27,805 nt of DNA from SURF-24 sp964537965 (lineage in GTDB: Bacteria; Bacteroidota; Ignavibacteria; Ignavibacteriales; SURF-24). The position numbers and the translations under genes were made by a program. The stretch spans positions 1 through 27,805 of the forward strand of contig CAZIDB010000037.1 in NCBI GenBank assembly GCA_964537965.1, written 5' to 3'. Of the stretch, positions 1-9,300 are shown piece by piece. The notes beneath the pieces were generated by a model, which saw only the letters and a program-made list of their open reading frames with translations, made no database searches and was not told the DNA's origin. The first letter of the stretch is position 1, and each line of letters starts with the position of its first letter.

Positions 1-1
1 G

Positions 2-55
2 TTAGACAGCAGGCAGATAGCTAACGTACAAAAAAGTAAAAAGCTGTTGAAATAA
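2..55 (+). CDS. Chemoreceptor (MCP), C-terminal tail only
   Basis: Only the last 17 codons and the stop lie in the window, so this is a partial gene running off the left edge. The frame reads LDSRQIANVQKSKKLLK then stop. This aligns residue by residue with the end of the chemoreceptor at 16770-18467 (LDNNQTFAGQKSKKLLK) and with the one at 10061-12364. The 3' flank also matches theirs: a C-rich patch about 15 bases after the stop and then a GGAAC/GTTCC hairpin. I infer a methyl-accepting chemotaxis protein whose body lies upstream, making at least five receptors in this island. Nothing can be said about its sensor domain. Confidence 0.7.
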   Translation, partial: LDSRQIANVQKSKKLLK

Positions 56-80
56 TATTACTCCTTCCCCCTCTCATTAA

Positions 81-116
81 AATTAAAGGAACGGCAATAA
101 AGTCGTTCCTTTAATT
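81..116 (+). terminator. Terminator-like hairpin after partial MCP
   Basis: A perfect 13-bp inverted repeat, AATTAAAGGAACG (81-93) and CGTTCCTTTAATT (104-116), is separated by a 10-base loop. It lies 25 bases after the stop codon. No T-run follows the stem, but the lower stem is A/T-rich, so the hairpin may work in both directions. The core GGAAC/GTTCC matches the terminators after the other receptor genes here. Confidence 0.7.
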
Positions 117-451
117 GATAACTTAATAAAGAATGTAGAATAAACGTTTTTAATTAAAACAATCTTTAGTATTTTGCCATCAAAAATTTATTTATCGCAA
201 TAATAAAGATAATTGCAAACTATGTGCATTAAGTACAACATACTGTTTAGCTGAATAGAAATTTATTAAGTTCTATAACCTCAATATTTGTTTGGAAAAC
301 TCTATTTGTATTTGTTAAGAGTTAGTGTAATGTATTAGGCTATTGCTAAGTTGAATTTTGATTTTGTTTGAGATTGATTTAGAAAAAGATCAAGGGCAAA
401 AAATAATTTAATTAAAGATCTTTTATTCTAATAAAAGGTTATTGAGGATTT
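117..451 (+). other. Non-coding upstream region of the giant histidine kinase gene
   Basis: This AT-rich stretch holds no convincing reading frame or RNA gene. It must contain the promoter of the kinase gene at 452. I could not single out a -35/-10 pair with confidence. A partial resemblance to the 20-bp-period boxes seen elsewhere (near 278-300) breaks the spacing and is not accepted. Confidence 0.5.
420..437. promoter_or_regulatory. Palindrome just upstream of the kinase start
   Basis: CTTTTATT (420-427) and AATAAAAG (430-437) form a perfect 8-bp inverted repeat around CT. It ends six bases before the Shine-Dalgarno GAGGA (444-448) of the gene at 452. It could be a regulator site or a weak mRNA hairpin near the ribosome binding site. 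Being pure A/T in the arms, it could also arise by chance. Confidence 0.3.
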
Positions 452-3400
452 ATGAATTTAATAAACAAAAGAAATTTAATTCTTGCCTTAATACTGGGTT
501 TAATTAGCTTTTTAATAATCTATTCACAAATCTTTTTTACAATTCCTGGAACAAATATTTTAACAGATCCCAGGGAAATATTTGTTCTGATTGGTTCCGC
601 TCTGACAGGACCTATAAGTGGTTTGATTGTTGGTTTGTTAGCCTCAATTTATGATCCCTCAAAGGAAATGATTTTATATGTTATTCTTCAGCATTTACTT
701 GGTTATTTTCTGGTTGCTATTATATATAAGAAATTTATTTTTGAAAAATTACCAATGCCCTTCTTTGTTTTAGGTTGGTTTGGACTGGTGTTTTGTTATT
801 ATTTTGTTTTCAATGTTCCAATAAGATTGCTGACATTTTATTTATATCCAAATTTTTATTTTTCTAATTTAGGCAGTAGTAGCAGTAGTTTTATTTCTAA
901 TCTTTTCCTTGTTTATAAGGCCTGGATTCCGGAATTTATTTTAACCTCATTATTTACAACATTAATATTAATAGCATTACCTGAGAATTTTAGAAATCCA
1001 TTATGGGGAAAACTCAAATATCCGGGTCCAATAATTATAAAAATTTTGAGAAAGCAAATTAATCCAAAGGATTATTTTAAAAATTCACTTGTTTTCAGAT
1101 TATCAGTTTGGTTTATTATGCTTGCCTTGTTTCCTATTGTCATACTGAATATTTCAATTACAAAAGAGTTCAGTAAAAAAATACTGGAACATGAAGCTAA
1201 GGAAAGAGAAATAATTGCGAAAAACTATAAACAGAAATTATTAAGATTATCAACAGAAAAACCAACGGTATTTTTAGCAGACGCAAGAAATTCAGTTAGT
1301 GGGAAACTATTTATAATAGATTCTTCAGGTAATTATGTTTTCGTCATTGATTCTTTAAAACAAGGTAAGTCCGCAAACATTGATTACCCTAAATCTGTAA
1401 TTAATGAAATATGCAAACTGCAAAATGGAAAACTGATTAATCTGGAAAAGAAATTATCATTAGGATTTGCCTCCATTATTAAGAATAATCAAAATTTATT
1501 AATTGTTGCAGTTTCTGATAGTTCATTAATTAATAATGAGTTAATTACATTTGGAAGCAGACTGAACAGTAAACTTTTAATACTTATTCTTTCTATTAGT
1601 ATTTCACTTGTTGTTATTCTATGGTTACTAATAAAGCAACCTGTTAAGAAATTAAATAATACTGTCAATAAAATTGGCCAAGGAGATTTAAGTCTAAGAA
1701 TTAATGTAGATGCATTGAATGACGAAATAAAAACTTTAGGTTCTGCATTAAATCTGATGGCTGATAAAGTAACCTCAAGTGAAATTAAATTCAGGACAAT
1801 TATTGAGCAGTTTGCAGAAGGATTTATTCTAATTAATAATAATGGAATCATTACAATCTGGAATAAAGCGGCTGAAGAAATTTCCGGTATAGCTTCTGAT
1901 GAAGCCATAAATAAATATTATTGGGATATATTATTTCGTTTGGTTATGCCTGCACATAGCACTTCGGAGAGGTATGAATATCTAAAGACAAGCGTCCAAT
2001 CAAACCTGAATAAATCTGAATCTGAATTTTACTATAAACCAATTGAAGCTCAATTTATGAGGGTAGATGGTAAGATTGGAATTATGCAGCAAATCTCTTT
2101 CCCCATAACTATAAGTAATCAGTTTTATGTCGGAGTTGTTGTTCAGGAAATAACACAAAAGAAGGAAGCTGAAAAAGTACTCAAAGAAAGTGAGGAAAGA
2201 TTCAGAATTCTTGTAGAAAACATTCAGGACCCTTTAATAATTATTTCATTTGATGGTATTATTCATTTTGCAAATCCTGCAACTTCCAAATTGATAAAAT
2301 ATCCTTCTGCAAAAGCACTTATTGGGCAGAATGTAGTTAACTTTATTTGTCCCAACGAAATTGAAAAAGCGATGAAAGATTTAAAAGAGTTAGAGATTAA
2401 CGGGAATTCTATTTCAAGCGAATATCAAATAAGGACAACAGAAGGAGATATAAAGTGTGTAGAAGCGAGCGGTAATAAAATAACTTTTGAAAATATGGAT
2501 GTAGATCTCATTACTCTTAGAGATATTACAGAAAGAAAAAAGGTTGAGAAGGAATTGCGGGAAAGTGAGCAGAAAGCTCGGGCAATCTTTGATCTTTCAT
2601 TTAGTTTTATCGGATTACTAAACTCAGATGGTATACTTCTGGAGGCAAACCGCACAGCATTGGAATTTGTTGGGACAAAGGCTGCAGAGGTAATTGGCAA
2701 ACCATTCTGGGAAACACCATGGTGGTCACATTCACCTGAAATGCAAAATCTAATTAAAACTTCGATCAAGAATGCATCTGAAGGTACTTTAGTCAGGTCT
2801 GAAGCGGTACATCCTGCAAAAGATGGTACACCCCATTACATTGATTTCACATTAAAGCCTGTTAAGGATGAAAGTGTAAAAGTTAAGTTGATTATAGCAG
2901 AAGGAAGAGATATAACAGAACGGAAAAAAGCTGAAGAAATTTTAATTGAAAGTGAAGAAAGATTTAACAAAGCATTCCAACTAACTCCAACAACACTTGC
3001 CATTACAGAAATTGATAACGGAAAAATTATTGATGTTAACGAACAAGGTGTAAAATTGTTCGGTTATTCAAAGGAAGAATACTTTGGTCGTACAATTGAA
3101 GAATTGCAATTATTTAATAATCCGCGGGTACGCTTCGAAGCGATAAAGAAATTAAAAACTGATGGAAATCTCAGAAATATTCCTATTCGTTTTAGGGCTA
3201 AGTCGGGTGAATTTAAAGAAACCCTTTGGTCAGCAGAAATTGTATCTCTTCAGGGCAGGAATGTAATGTTATCCCTGATTTTCGATATTACGGAAAGAAA
3301 GCTAATAGAAGAACAACTTAAACAAAGCGAAGAAAAATTCCGGTCCTTTGTTGAGCAATCAACCGATGGCTTGAGTATTGTTGATAAAGAGGGTCGTATT

Positions 3401-6400
3401 ATTGAATGGAATAAAACGCAGGCCAAAATAACTGGTATTGAACGTGATAAAGCTGTCGGTATGTATCTGTGGGATATTCAAAACAAATTGACGATTCCGG
3501 AAAGGAAGAAACCTGAAGTCCTTAATGATACAAGACAAGCAATACTTTCTGCAATTTCAACTGGAACATCTCCGTTCCTAAATAAATCATTCGAAGTTGA
3601 ATTGGTAAATGCAATAGGGAAGCATATTTATATTCTGCAGAATTCATTTGTAATAAAAACACAAAGTGAAAATTATCTTGGTATTATAATAAGTGATATT
3701 ACGTTGATAAGGGAATCTCAATTAGCTTTAAAAGAAAGTGAAGAAAGATTTCGATTGACTATTGAACAAACCGATCATATGGTCTATGATCTGGACTATG
3801 CTACTTCGAAAACAATCTGGAACGGTGCTTCGGAAAAACTGACCGGATATTCCATCGGGGAATTTAGAAATATCGATATGAAAAAGTGGATTGAATTTAT
3901 TCATCCTGATGACAGGATAAAAGCCTTTGAAGTACTTAAAGAAGTAGAGTCTGGAATCAGTAATTATCATTTTGAATACAGATTTAAAAAGAAAGATGGA
4001 GGTTACATTTATCTAGAGGATAATGGTGCAGTAATACAGAACAGTCTGGGAAAGCCAGCAAGGTTACTTGGTTCATTGAAAGATATTACTGAACGAAAAT
4101 TAAATTACGAAAAAGAACAAATTCGTATTGAGAGAATTGAACGGCAGAGTTCTGCCATAGTTAGGATAAGTACACATGAAACAGTGATAAATGGGGATCT
4201 GGAAGGTGCGAGAAAATTTATTGCAGAAATTGTTGCAAAGACAGTTAATGTTGAAATGGTTGGGATATGGATGCTTGAAAATAATGATGAACAACTGGTT
4301 TGTAAAGAACGTTATAGCCTTTCACAGGAAAAACATATTGCCGGATCTGTCCTTGAAGCCTCAAATTTTCCAAATTACTTTAAGGTATTGCATTCAAATC
4401 TAGTAATAAATGCAAATGATGCCTGTAAAGATGATAGAACAAGTGAATTCTGCCAAAACTATCTTAAGGTAAATAATATAACTTCCATGCTGGATTCTGC
4501 TATAAGGGAATCCGGAAAAACAATTGGAGTAATTTGTATTGAACATTGTGGCAAGATGAGAGAATGGACTGATGATGAAATATCTTTTGCACTGCATGTC
4601 GCCGAGCAGGTTTCTGTTGTTATAAGTAATTATAAGCAAACAATGGCAGAATTAGCTCTGCGGAAGAGTGAGGAACAGTATCGTACACTAATGGAAAATC
4701 TAAATGAAGCAGTTATGATGGTAGATAACAACGATCGTGTTCTCTTTGTAAATAAAAAATTTACAGAATGGCTTGGGTATACACAGGAAGAGATACTTGG
4801 AAAAATTGGTTATAAAATACTTTTGAGTAATGAAGATCAAGAAAAAATAATAAAAGCGAACAATGAAAGAATAGAAAGACGGAGCAATCAATATGAAGCA
4901 AAATTCATAAAAAAGGATGGCGAGACAATTGATTTCCTCATAAGTGGTTCTCCTGTATTTGATGATGAAGGCAATGTTATTGGTTCTTTAGGTACAATGG
5001 CAGATATAACTGAGCGTTTGAAGGCTGAAGAGGCTCTGCGCATTAGTGAAGAAATGTACAGGAAACTTGTTGCTACTGTACCGGATTTAATTATCAGAAC
5101 TGATTTGGAAGGAAATATTGTTTTTGTAAATGAAAGTGCTATCCCTTCATTAAGGTTTTTCCCTTCTGAAAATCTATTAGGGAAAAATATGTTTTCATTT
5201 ATCTCAAAATCCGATCAGGCACGGGCAAAGGAAAATTTTCAAAAGAAGTTCCATGGTTCACAAGGGATAGTAGAATATTCTTTGGAATTTGAAGGTGGAA
5301 TTAAATTATCATGTGAGGTAAATGGAGAGATTATACGAGATGAGCAAAACAACCCTGTTGAATTTGTATACGTTATAAGAGATATAACGGAAAGAAAAAT
5401 TACTGAAGAAACAATTAAAACAAAATCTGAGAACTTTAAAAGAATTTTTGATTTAGCTCCTTATGGTATGGTAATAACTAAAATTAGTGATAATCGTGTC
5501 ATAACGGTGAATAAAGAATTTTCTAGTATTACTGAACTGGAGCCTGAGAAGGTCATTGGCAAAAAAGGCTCGGCGTTTATGAATGATGATAGTATTTCTT
5601 TAATTGAAGCTGAATATTCAAAAACCGGAAAAGTTAATAATTTTGAGCAAAGTTTGATTTCAATATACGGGATTCCGAAAACTGTGCTTATTAATAGTAT
5701 TCCTATTGAGTATGATAGTGAGCTGTGTATTCTAACAGTTTTGAAAGATATTACTGAACAGAAAAATCATGAAATTGAGCTGGATAAATATCGGAAACAT
5801 CTGGAGGAATTAATAAAAGAAAGAACCGGAGAACTCGAAAAAATCAATGTACTTTTACAGGAAGAAATAATTAAACAAAAAGAAGCCGAGAAAAAAGTAA
5901 TAAAAGCTCTTGAAAAAGAGAAAGAACTTAGTGAATTAAAAACAAAATTTATTTCTATTGCATCTCATGAATTTCGGACACCGCTTGCCACAATGTATTC
6001 TTCTACTGAATTATTGGAAATATTCCATAATGCAGCAGCAAATGAGAAATTCTTTTTGCAGATAGAAAGAATTAGAAGGAACATTCACAATTTAACTGAA
6101 ATAATGGATGATGTTTTGGTAATTAGCAGAGCTGATTCAGGTAAAATAAAATGTGAAGCCACTCCTCTTGACTTTGAACCTTATATGCAAAGTATAATTG
6201 ATGATACGAAAATGTTATTGACTAAAAACCATTCACTGGAATATAATTTCATTTATAAACCAGAAAAATTAATTGTTGATGATAAGCTGTTTAGAATAAT
6301 TTTAATGAACCTTCTTTCAAATGCTATCAAATATTCACCCAATGGCGGAAAAGTAGAACTTGAAGTCTCAGAGTCAAAAAATTTAATTTCTTTTGATATT

Positions 6401-6610
6401 TCTGATCAGGGAATCGGTATTCCGGAAAAAGATCTGAAACATTTATTCGAACCATTCCACAGGGCAGATAATGTTGGAAATATTCGTGGTACTGGTCTTG
6501 GTTTATCTATTGTAAAAAAATATGTTGAATTACATAAAGGTAAGTTAAAAGTAAGCAGTAAAACAGGTAAAGGTACAAAGTTTACAATATTAATTCCCAA
6601 AGAAAATTAG
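452..6610 (+). CDS. Giant membrane histidine kinase, nine PAS domains plus GAF
   Basis: Inner-membrane sensor kinase of 2052 residues. Residues 1-190 form a bundle of about five or six hydrophobic segments, reminiscent of LytS or ECF-S-like membrane sensors but not assignable. A further transmembrane helix (about 216-236), an extracytoplasmic stretch, and another helix (about 373-392) lead into a HAMP domain (about 393-445). PAS domains begin near 449, 583, 709, 837, 963, 1099, 1410, 1535 and 1662, most closing with a DITERK-type motif. A GAF domain occupies about 1231-1397 between the sixth and seventh. After a coiled coil comes HisKA with SHEFRTPL (His1839), then HATPase_c with an N-box (NLLSNAIKYSP, about 1953), G1 (DQGIGI, about 1985) and G2 (GTGLGLS). 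All catalytic motifs are intact. GAGGA lies three bases before the ATG, which is tight spacing. The REC-LytTR gene follows after 11 bp and is the likely partner. The ligand is unknown. Confidence 0.93.
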   Translation: MNLINKRNLILALILGLISFLIIYSQIFFTIPGTNILTDPREIFVLIGSALTGPISGLIVGLLASIYDPSKEMILYVILQHLLGYFLVAIIYKKFIFEKLPMPFFVLGWFGLVFCYYFVFNVPIRLLTFYLYPNFYFSNLGSSSSSFISNLFLVYKAWIPEFILTSLFTTLILIALPENFRNPLWGKLKYPGPIIIKILRKQINPKDYFKNSLVFRLSVWFIMLALFPIVILNISITKEFSKKILEHEAKEREIIAKNYKQKLLRLSTEKPTVFLADARNSVSGKLFIIDSSGNYVFVIDSLKQGKSANIDYPKSVINEICKLQNGKLINLEKKLSLGFASIIKNNQNLLIVAVSDSSLINNELITFGSRLNSKLLILILSISISLVVILWLLIKQPVKKLNNTVNKIGQGDLSLRINVDALNDEIKTLGSALNLMADKVTSSEIKFRTIIEQFAEGFILINNNGIITIWNKAAEEISGIASDEAINKYYWDILFRLVMPAHSTSERYEYLKTSVQSNLNKSESEFYYKPIEAQFMRVDGKIGIMQQISFPITISNQFYVGVVVQEITQKKEAEKVLKESEERFRILVENIQDPLIIISFDGIIHFANPATSKLIKYPSAKALIGQNVVNFICPNEIEKAMKDLKELEINGNSISSEYQIRTTEGDIKCVEASGNKITFENMDVDLITLRDITERKKVEKELRESEQKARAIFDLSFSFIGLLNSDGILLEANRTALEFVGTKAAEVIGKPFWETPWWSHSPEMQNLIKTSIKNASEGTLVRSEAVHPAKDGTPHYIDFTLKPVKDESVKVKLIIAEGRDITERKKAEEILIESEERFNKAFQLTPTTLAITEIDNGKIIDVNEQGVKLFGYSKEEYFGRTIEELQLFNNPRVRFEAIKKLKTDGNLRNIPIRFRAKSGEFKETLWSAEIVSLQGRNVMLSLIFDITERKLIEEQLKQSEEKFRSFVEQSTDGLSIVDKEGRIIEWNKTQAKITGIERDKAVGMYLWDIQNKLTIPERKKPEVLNDTRQAILSAISTGTSPFLNKSFEVELVNAIGKHIYILQNSFVIKTQSENYLGIIISDITLIRESQLALKESEERFRLTIEQTDHMVYDLDYATSKTIWNGASEKLTGYSIGEFRNIDMKKWIEFIHPDDRIKAFEVLKEVESGISNYHFEYRFKKKDGGYIYLEDNGAVIQNSLGKPARLLGSLKDITERKLNYEKEQIRIERIERQSSAIVRISTHETVINGDLEGARKFIAEIVAKTVNVEMVGIWMLENNDEQLVCKERYSLSQEKHIAGSVLEASNFPNYFKVLHSNLVINANDACKDDRTSEFCQNYLKVNNITSMLDSAIRESGKTIGVICIEHCGKMREWTDDEISFALHVAEQVSVVISNYKQTMAELALRKSEEQYRTLMENLNEAVMMVDNNDRVLFVNKKFTEWLGYTQEEILGKIGYKILLSNEDQEKIIKANNERIERRSNQYEAKFIKKDGETIDFLISGSPVFDDEGNVIGSLGTMADITERLKAEEALRISEEMYRKLVATVPDLIIRTDLEGNIVFVNESAIPSLRFFPSENLLGKNMFSFISKSDQARAKENFQKKFHGSQGIVEYSLEFEGGIKLSCEVNGEIIRDEQNNPVEFVYVIRDITERKITEETIKTKSENFKRIFDLAPYGMVITKISDNRVITVNKEFSSITELEPEKVIGKKGSAFMNDDSISLIEAEYSKTGKVNNFEQSLISIYGIPKTVLINSIPIEYDSELCILTVLKDITEQKNHEIELDKYRKHLEELIKERTGELEKINVLLQEEIIKQKEAEKKVIKALEKEKELSELKTKFISIASHEFRTPLATMYSSTELLEIFHNAAANEKFFLQIERIRRNIHNLTEIMDDVLVISRADSGKIKCEATPLDFEPYMQSIIDDTKMLLTKNHSLEYNFIYKPEKLIVDDKLFRIILMNLLSNAIKYSPNGGKVELEVSESKNLISFDISDQGIGIPEKDLKHLFEPFHRADNVGNIRGTGLGLSIVKKYVELHKGKLKVSSKTGKGTKFTILIPKEN

Positions 6611-6621
6611 ATGAGAGTTAT

Positions 6622-7389
6622 ATGAAATCTGATATATTATTAATTGAAGATGAATTAGAACTAGCAGATAATATTAAAAATATTCTGGAAATAAATGGAT
6701 TTAATTTAATAGTTGCTAATAATGGTAAGGAGGGAATAAAGTTAGCAAAAGAAAATATTCCGCATTTAATAATTTCTGATATTATGATGCCGGAAATGAG
6801 TGGATATGAGGTAAAAAAGGAACTGGATAAAGACGGTGAAACATCATTAATACCTTTTATTTTCCTTACTGCAAAAGTAGAATATGATGATTATAGGTTG
6901 GGGATGAAACTTGGTGCAGACGATTATATTTTTAAACCATTCCGTTCAGAAGAATTATTGTCTTCTATACAAACAAGGTTAAGGAAATCGGAACTGTTAA
7001 AAGCAAAGATTTCAAATGAAACTCCTGATGAAAAAAAGCCAAAAAGATATTCCCCGGAGGATAGTGTATTATTTACAATAAACAATTTGTCTAGCTTTGT
7101 CCGTATAGATCGGATTAAATATATTAAAGCTGAAAGGCAATACACTATTACTACGCTTAAAAATAATAAGCATTTAGTTTTAAGAAAATCCCTGAACCAC
7201 TGGGAAAAAATATTACCGGAAAAATTATTCCTTCGAATTCACAGGACTGCAATAGTAAATACCAATGAAATTGAAAAAATTGAAAAAACATCGGGTTCAA
7301 ACTACCAGGTTAAAATTATTGATAGCACGATCGTGTTCAATGTAAGCAGGCGATATGCCCAAAAAATCAAGCAATTATATTCCATATGA
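6622..7389 (+). CDS. Response regulator, REC-LytTR
   Basis: Two-domain transcriptional response regulator of 255 residues. The REC domain (about 3-120) has the acidic pair E9/D10, the phosphoacceptor D53 in SDIMMP, T83 and K105. The C-terminal LytTR DNA-binding domain (about 150-253) contains the typical FLRIHRTAIVN segment followed by a recognisable NTNEIEKIE strand-turn. It begins 11 bp after the giant kinase stop, so the two are almost certainly co-transcribed and probably a phosphorelay pair. LytTR domains bind two direct repeats about two helical turns apart. Just such a repeat lies immediately downstream (7408-7439), in front of the next gene. It is closely related to the regulator at 12798-13586. 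Confidence 0.93.
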   Translation: MKSDILLIEDELELADNIKNILEINGFNLIVANNGKEGIKLAKENIPHLIISDIMMPEMSGYEVKKELDKDGETSLIPFIFLTAKVEYDDYRLGMKLGADDYIFKPFRSEELLSSIQTRLRKSELLKAKISNETPDEKKPKRYSPEDSVLFTINNLSSFVRIDRIKYIKAERQYTITTLKNNKHLVLRKSLNHWEKILPEKLFLRIHRTAIVNTNEIEKIEKTSGSNYQVKIIDSTIVFNVSRRYAQKIKQLYSI

Positions 7390-7407
7390 ACTTGTTTGTA
7401 GATTGCA

Positions 7408-7439
7408 ACCATTCGAAACATAAATAAACCGTTGGAAAC
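7408..7439 (+). promoter_or_regulatory. Two LytTR-type boxes, 20-bp period
   Basis: ACCATTCGAAAC (7408-7419) and ACCGTTGGAAAC (7428-7439) are direct repeats with starts exactly 20 bp apart, 59 bp before the start of the gene at 7499. The second box is close to the LytTR consensus known from AgrA/AlgR-type sites (ACCGTT core). The same architecture recurs at 8619-8650 and 13685-13756. I read this as an activator site for one of the two REC-LytTR regulators of the island. The -10 element is uncertain. Confidence 0.6.
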
Positions 7440-7498
7440 TATTCTTTTTGTGCAGGCATAAGAAATTGCGAATTTAGATTGTAAAGGAGAAAATTCCT

Positions 7499-8575
7499 AT
7501 GAAAAAAATTCTAGTTGCTGAAGATGAACAGGATCTAAGAGAAAACATTGTTTCATTACTGGAAATTAAAGACTTTGAAATTATTTCAGCTACAGATGGA
7601 TTGGATGCATTAAAAAAAATAGAAACTACAATCCCGGATCTGATAATCTCTGACATAATGATGCCCTACCTTGATGGTTATGAATTACTAAGAAGAACTA
7701 AAGAAAACATCAAAACGAAATTTGTCCCGTTTTTATTTTTGACAGCTAAAAGTGATCTTTCGTCTATAAGGCAAGGTATGGGTCTTGGTGCTGATGACTA
7801 TATAACAAAACCATTTTCTTCTGAAGATCTTGTGAATGCAATAAATATACGATTAAAAAAAAGCGAGGGTATAAATGAAAGGATTGATGAAATAAGGAAT
7901 AGTATAAGCACATATGTACCACATGAATTAAGAACTCCGCTTGTAGCTATACTTGGTTATTCTCAAATTATTTTGTCTGATATTGACAATTTGAAAAAAG
8001 AAGAAATTAAGGATATGACTGACAGAATTAATTTCGGTGCAAAACGTCTTTATAACAGAATTGAAAAATTTATTCAACTTTCTGACCTGGAACCCGTAGT
8101 AAAAGATATTTGGATAAAGAATGAAATTGGAAGCACTATAAGTAACGATGAGATTAAAATAATTTCTCTTGAACATCATATTATTAAAGAGAGATTTGAA
8201 AAATTTGTATTATCCATTGAACCTGAAGTAATTAAAATACCAGAAAGATTTCTTAGGATAATAATAAGAGAGTTGTTGGAAAACGCTGTTAAATTTTCAC
8301 AACCGGATTCTCAAATTATTATTAATGGAAAAAAAGAAGGTGGATTTTATATCTTGGAAATTACTGACTTCGGCATTGGAATGGAGGATTTTCAGATATC
8401 CAGCATTGGTGCCTTTCAACAATTCGAAAGAGATAATTTTCAACAGGAAGGGAATGGATTAGGTTTGGTTTTTGTCCTTAAGGTAATGAACAATATCGGT
8501 GGTGAAATTAAAATAAAAAGTGAAAAATATAAATACACTACAGTAACACTAAGGTTTCTTATTTCTGATAACTAA
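7499..8575 (+). CDS. REC-HisKA-HATPase hybrid kinase, soluble
   Basis: Cytoplasmic protein of 358 residues with no membrane segment. It has an N-terminal receiver (about 3-120; acidic E8/D9, phosphoacceptor D52 in SDIMMP, T82, K104), then a HisKA helix pair with PHELRTPL (His142). The HATPase domain has RELLENAVKFS, DFGIGM and GNGLGLV motifs. A receiver placed ahead of a kinase lets an upstream kinase control a second phosphotransfer step, so it could be an intermediate between the giant PAS kinase and another output. Its AAAGGAG Shine-Dalgarno is well placed. It lies 109 bp after the LytTR regulator gene, with two LytTR-type boxes between them, so it may have its own regulated promoter. Confidence 0.9.
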   Translation: MKKILVAEDEQDLRENIVSLLEIKDFEIISATDGLDALKKIETTIPDLIISDIMMPYLDGYELLRRTKENIKTKFVPFLFLTAKSDLSSIRQGMGLGADDYITKPFSSEDLVNAINIRLKKSEGINERIDEIRNSISTYVPHELRTPLVAILGYSQIILSDIDNLKKEEIKDMTDRINFGAKRLYNRIEKFIQLSDLEPVVKDIWIKNEIGSTISNDEIKIISLEHHIIKERFEKFVLSIEPEVIKIPERFLRIIIRELLENAVKFSQPDSQIIINGKKEGGFYILEITDFGIGMEDFQISSIGAFQQFERDNFQQEGNGLGLVFVLKVMNNIGGEIKIKSEKYKYTTVTLRFLISDN

Positions 8576-8618
8576 CCAACAGATGAAACACCTTTTAAAA
8601 TTTCCTTCTCAAATAACT

Positions 8619-8650
8619 TCTATCCGAAACACAGTTTAACCGCTTGAAAC
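8619..8650 (+). promoter_or_regulatory. Two LytTR-type boxes, 20-bp period
   Basis: TCTATCCGAAAC (8619-8630) and ACCGCTTGAAAC (8639-8650) are repeats 20 bp apart, upstream of the STAS-like gene at 8760. The second box is identical to the one at 13725-13736. AACTATTAT follows directly, and AACTATCAT follows the last box at 13756. I infer that this site controls the STAS-like, beta-barrel and chemoreceptor genes downstream. Confidence 0.55.
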
Positions 8651-8759
8651 AACTATTATAAAATCTGCCAAGGTTTTTACGATTGTTTAATTGGATAAGT
8701 TCTAATTACTAGTAGAGAATTATCTTAATAAATTTTTCAAAAAATTAAGGAGAAATACC

Positions 8760-9152
8760 ATGTATAAAATTGATAAAACTGTTTACGGCTTTAAATTGAC
8801 TTTTGAAGGTTTTATTAAAACAGAAGAAATGAAGCAATGGATTGAGGAATCTAAAAAAGTTCTTGCTAACAAAACAGGAAAATTTGGAATATTTGTAGAT
8901 ATGAGAAACCTTAAACCACTCCCTTCTGATGCACAGCAGTTAATGGTTGAAGGTCAATCTGTTTATAAACAAAAAGGGATGGAACGTTCAGTAGTAATAG
9001 TAGACAGTTCAATTCTTGCCGGTCAGTTTAAAAGATTAGCGTTATCAAGTGGAATTTATAAATGGGAGCGCTATATAGATGCTTCAACCACTAACGATTT
9101 TGAAAAGAAAGGAGAAGATTGGATTAAATCAGGAATTGATCCGGATAAATAA
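8760..9152 (+). CDS. Small STAS-like protein
   Basis: Soluble protein of 130 residues. The pattern (two N-terminal beta strands, an acidic helix EEMKQWIEESKKVL, then a strand FGIFVDMRNL and a later strand SVVIVDSS) fits the alpha/beta STAS or SpoIIAA/SEC14-like family, whose members act as anti-sigma antagonists or as small binding and regulatory domains. No conserved phosphorylatable serine can be assigned with confidence. The start has a strong AAGGAG seven bases upstream. It is the first gene behind a pair of LytTR-type boxes and is followed by an outer-membrane protein and a chemoreceptor, so a role in this signalling unit is likely. The family call is moderate and the function is unknown. 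Confidence 0.75.
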   Translation: MYKIDKTVYGFKLTFEGFIKTEEMKQWIEESKKVLANKTGKFGIFVDMRNLKPLPSDAQQLMVEGQSVYKQKGMERSVVIVDSSILAGQFKRLALSSGIYKWERYIDASTTNDFEKKGEDWIKSGIDPDK

Positions 9153-9196
9153 TCTGGTGGAGTATAAATAATATATAAATGATTAAAATATGCTAC

Positions 9197-9225
9197 TTGT
9201 AAACAGAGTGAAACGTAGTTTACAA
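9197..9225. repeat. Inverted repeat in STAS/outer-membrane gene gap
   Basis: TTGTAAAC (9197-9204) and GTTTACAA (9218-9225) are perfect 8-bp inverted arms around 13 bases. They lie in the 148-bp gap before the beta-barrel gene. This could be an operator for a dimeric regulator or an mRNA hairpin modulating readthrough. There is no T-run, so it is not a standard terminator. Confidence 0.35.
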
Positions 9226-9300
9226 AATGTGAGAAATCGTTTATGCAATTTATCTGACAATAATTTTGAATTGTTTAAAGTAAAAGTAAGGATTGGTATC

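Noticed and set aside
278..300. Possible LytTR-type boxes upstream of the giant kinase (ACCTCAATATTT and TGTTTGGAAAAC)
   Set aside because: Starts are 11 bp apart instead of 20 and the first box lacks the invariant G and C, so the match is probably chance.
9190..9300. Longer N-terminus for the beta-barrel protein from 9190
   Set aside because: It would put 37 polar and charged residues ahead of a clear signal peptide; the ATG at 9301 has its own Shine-Dalgarno.
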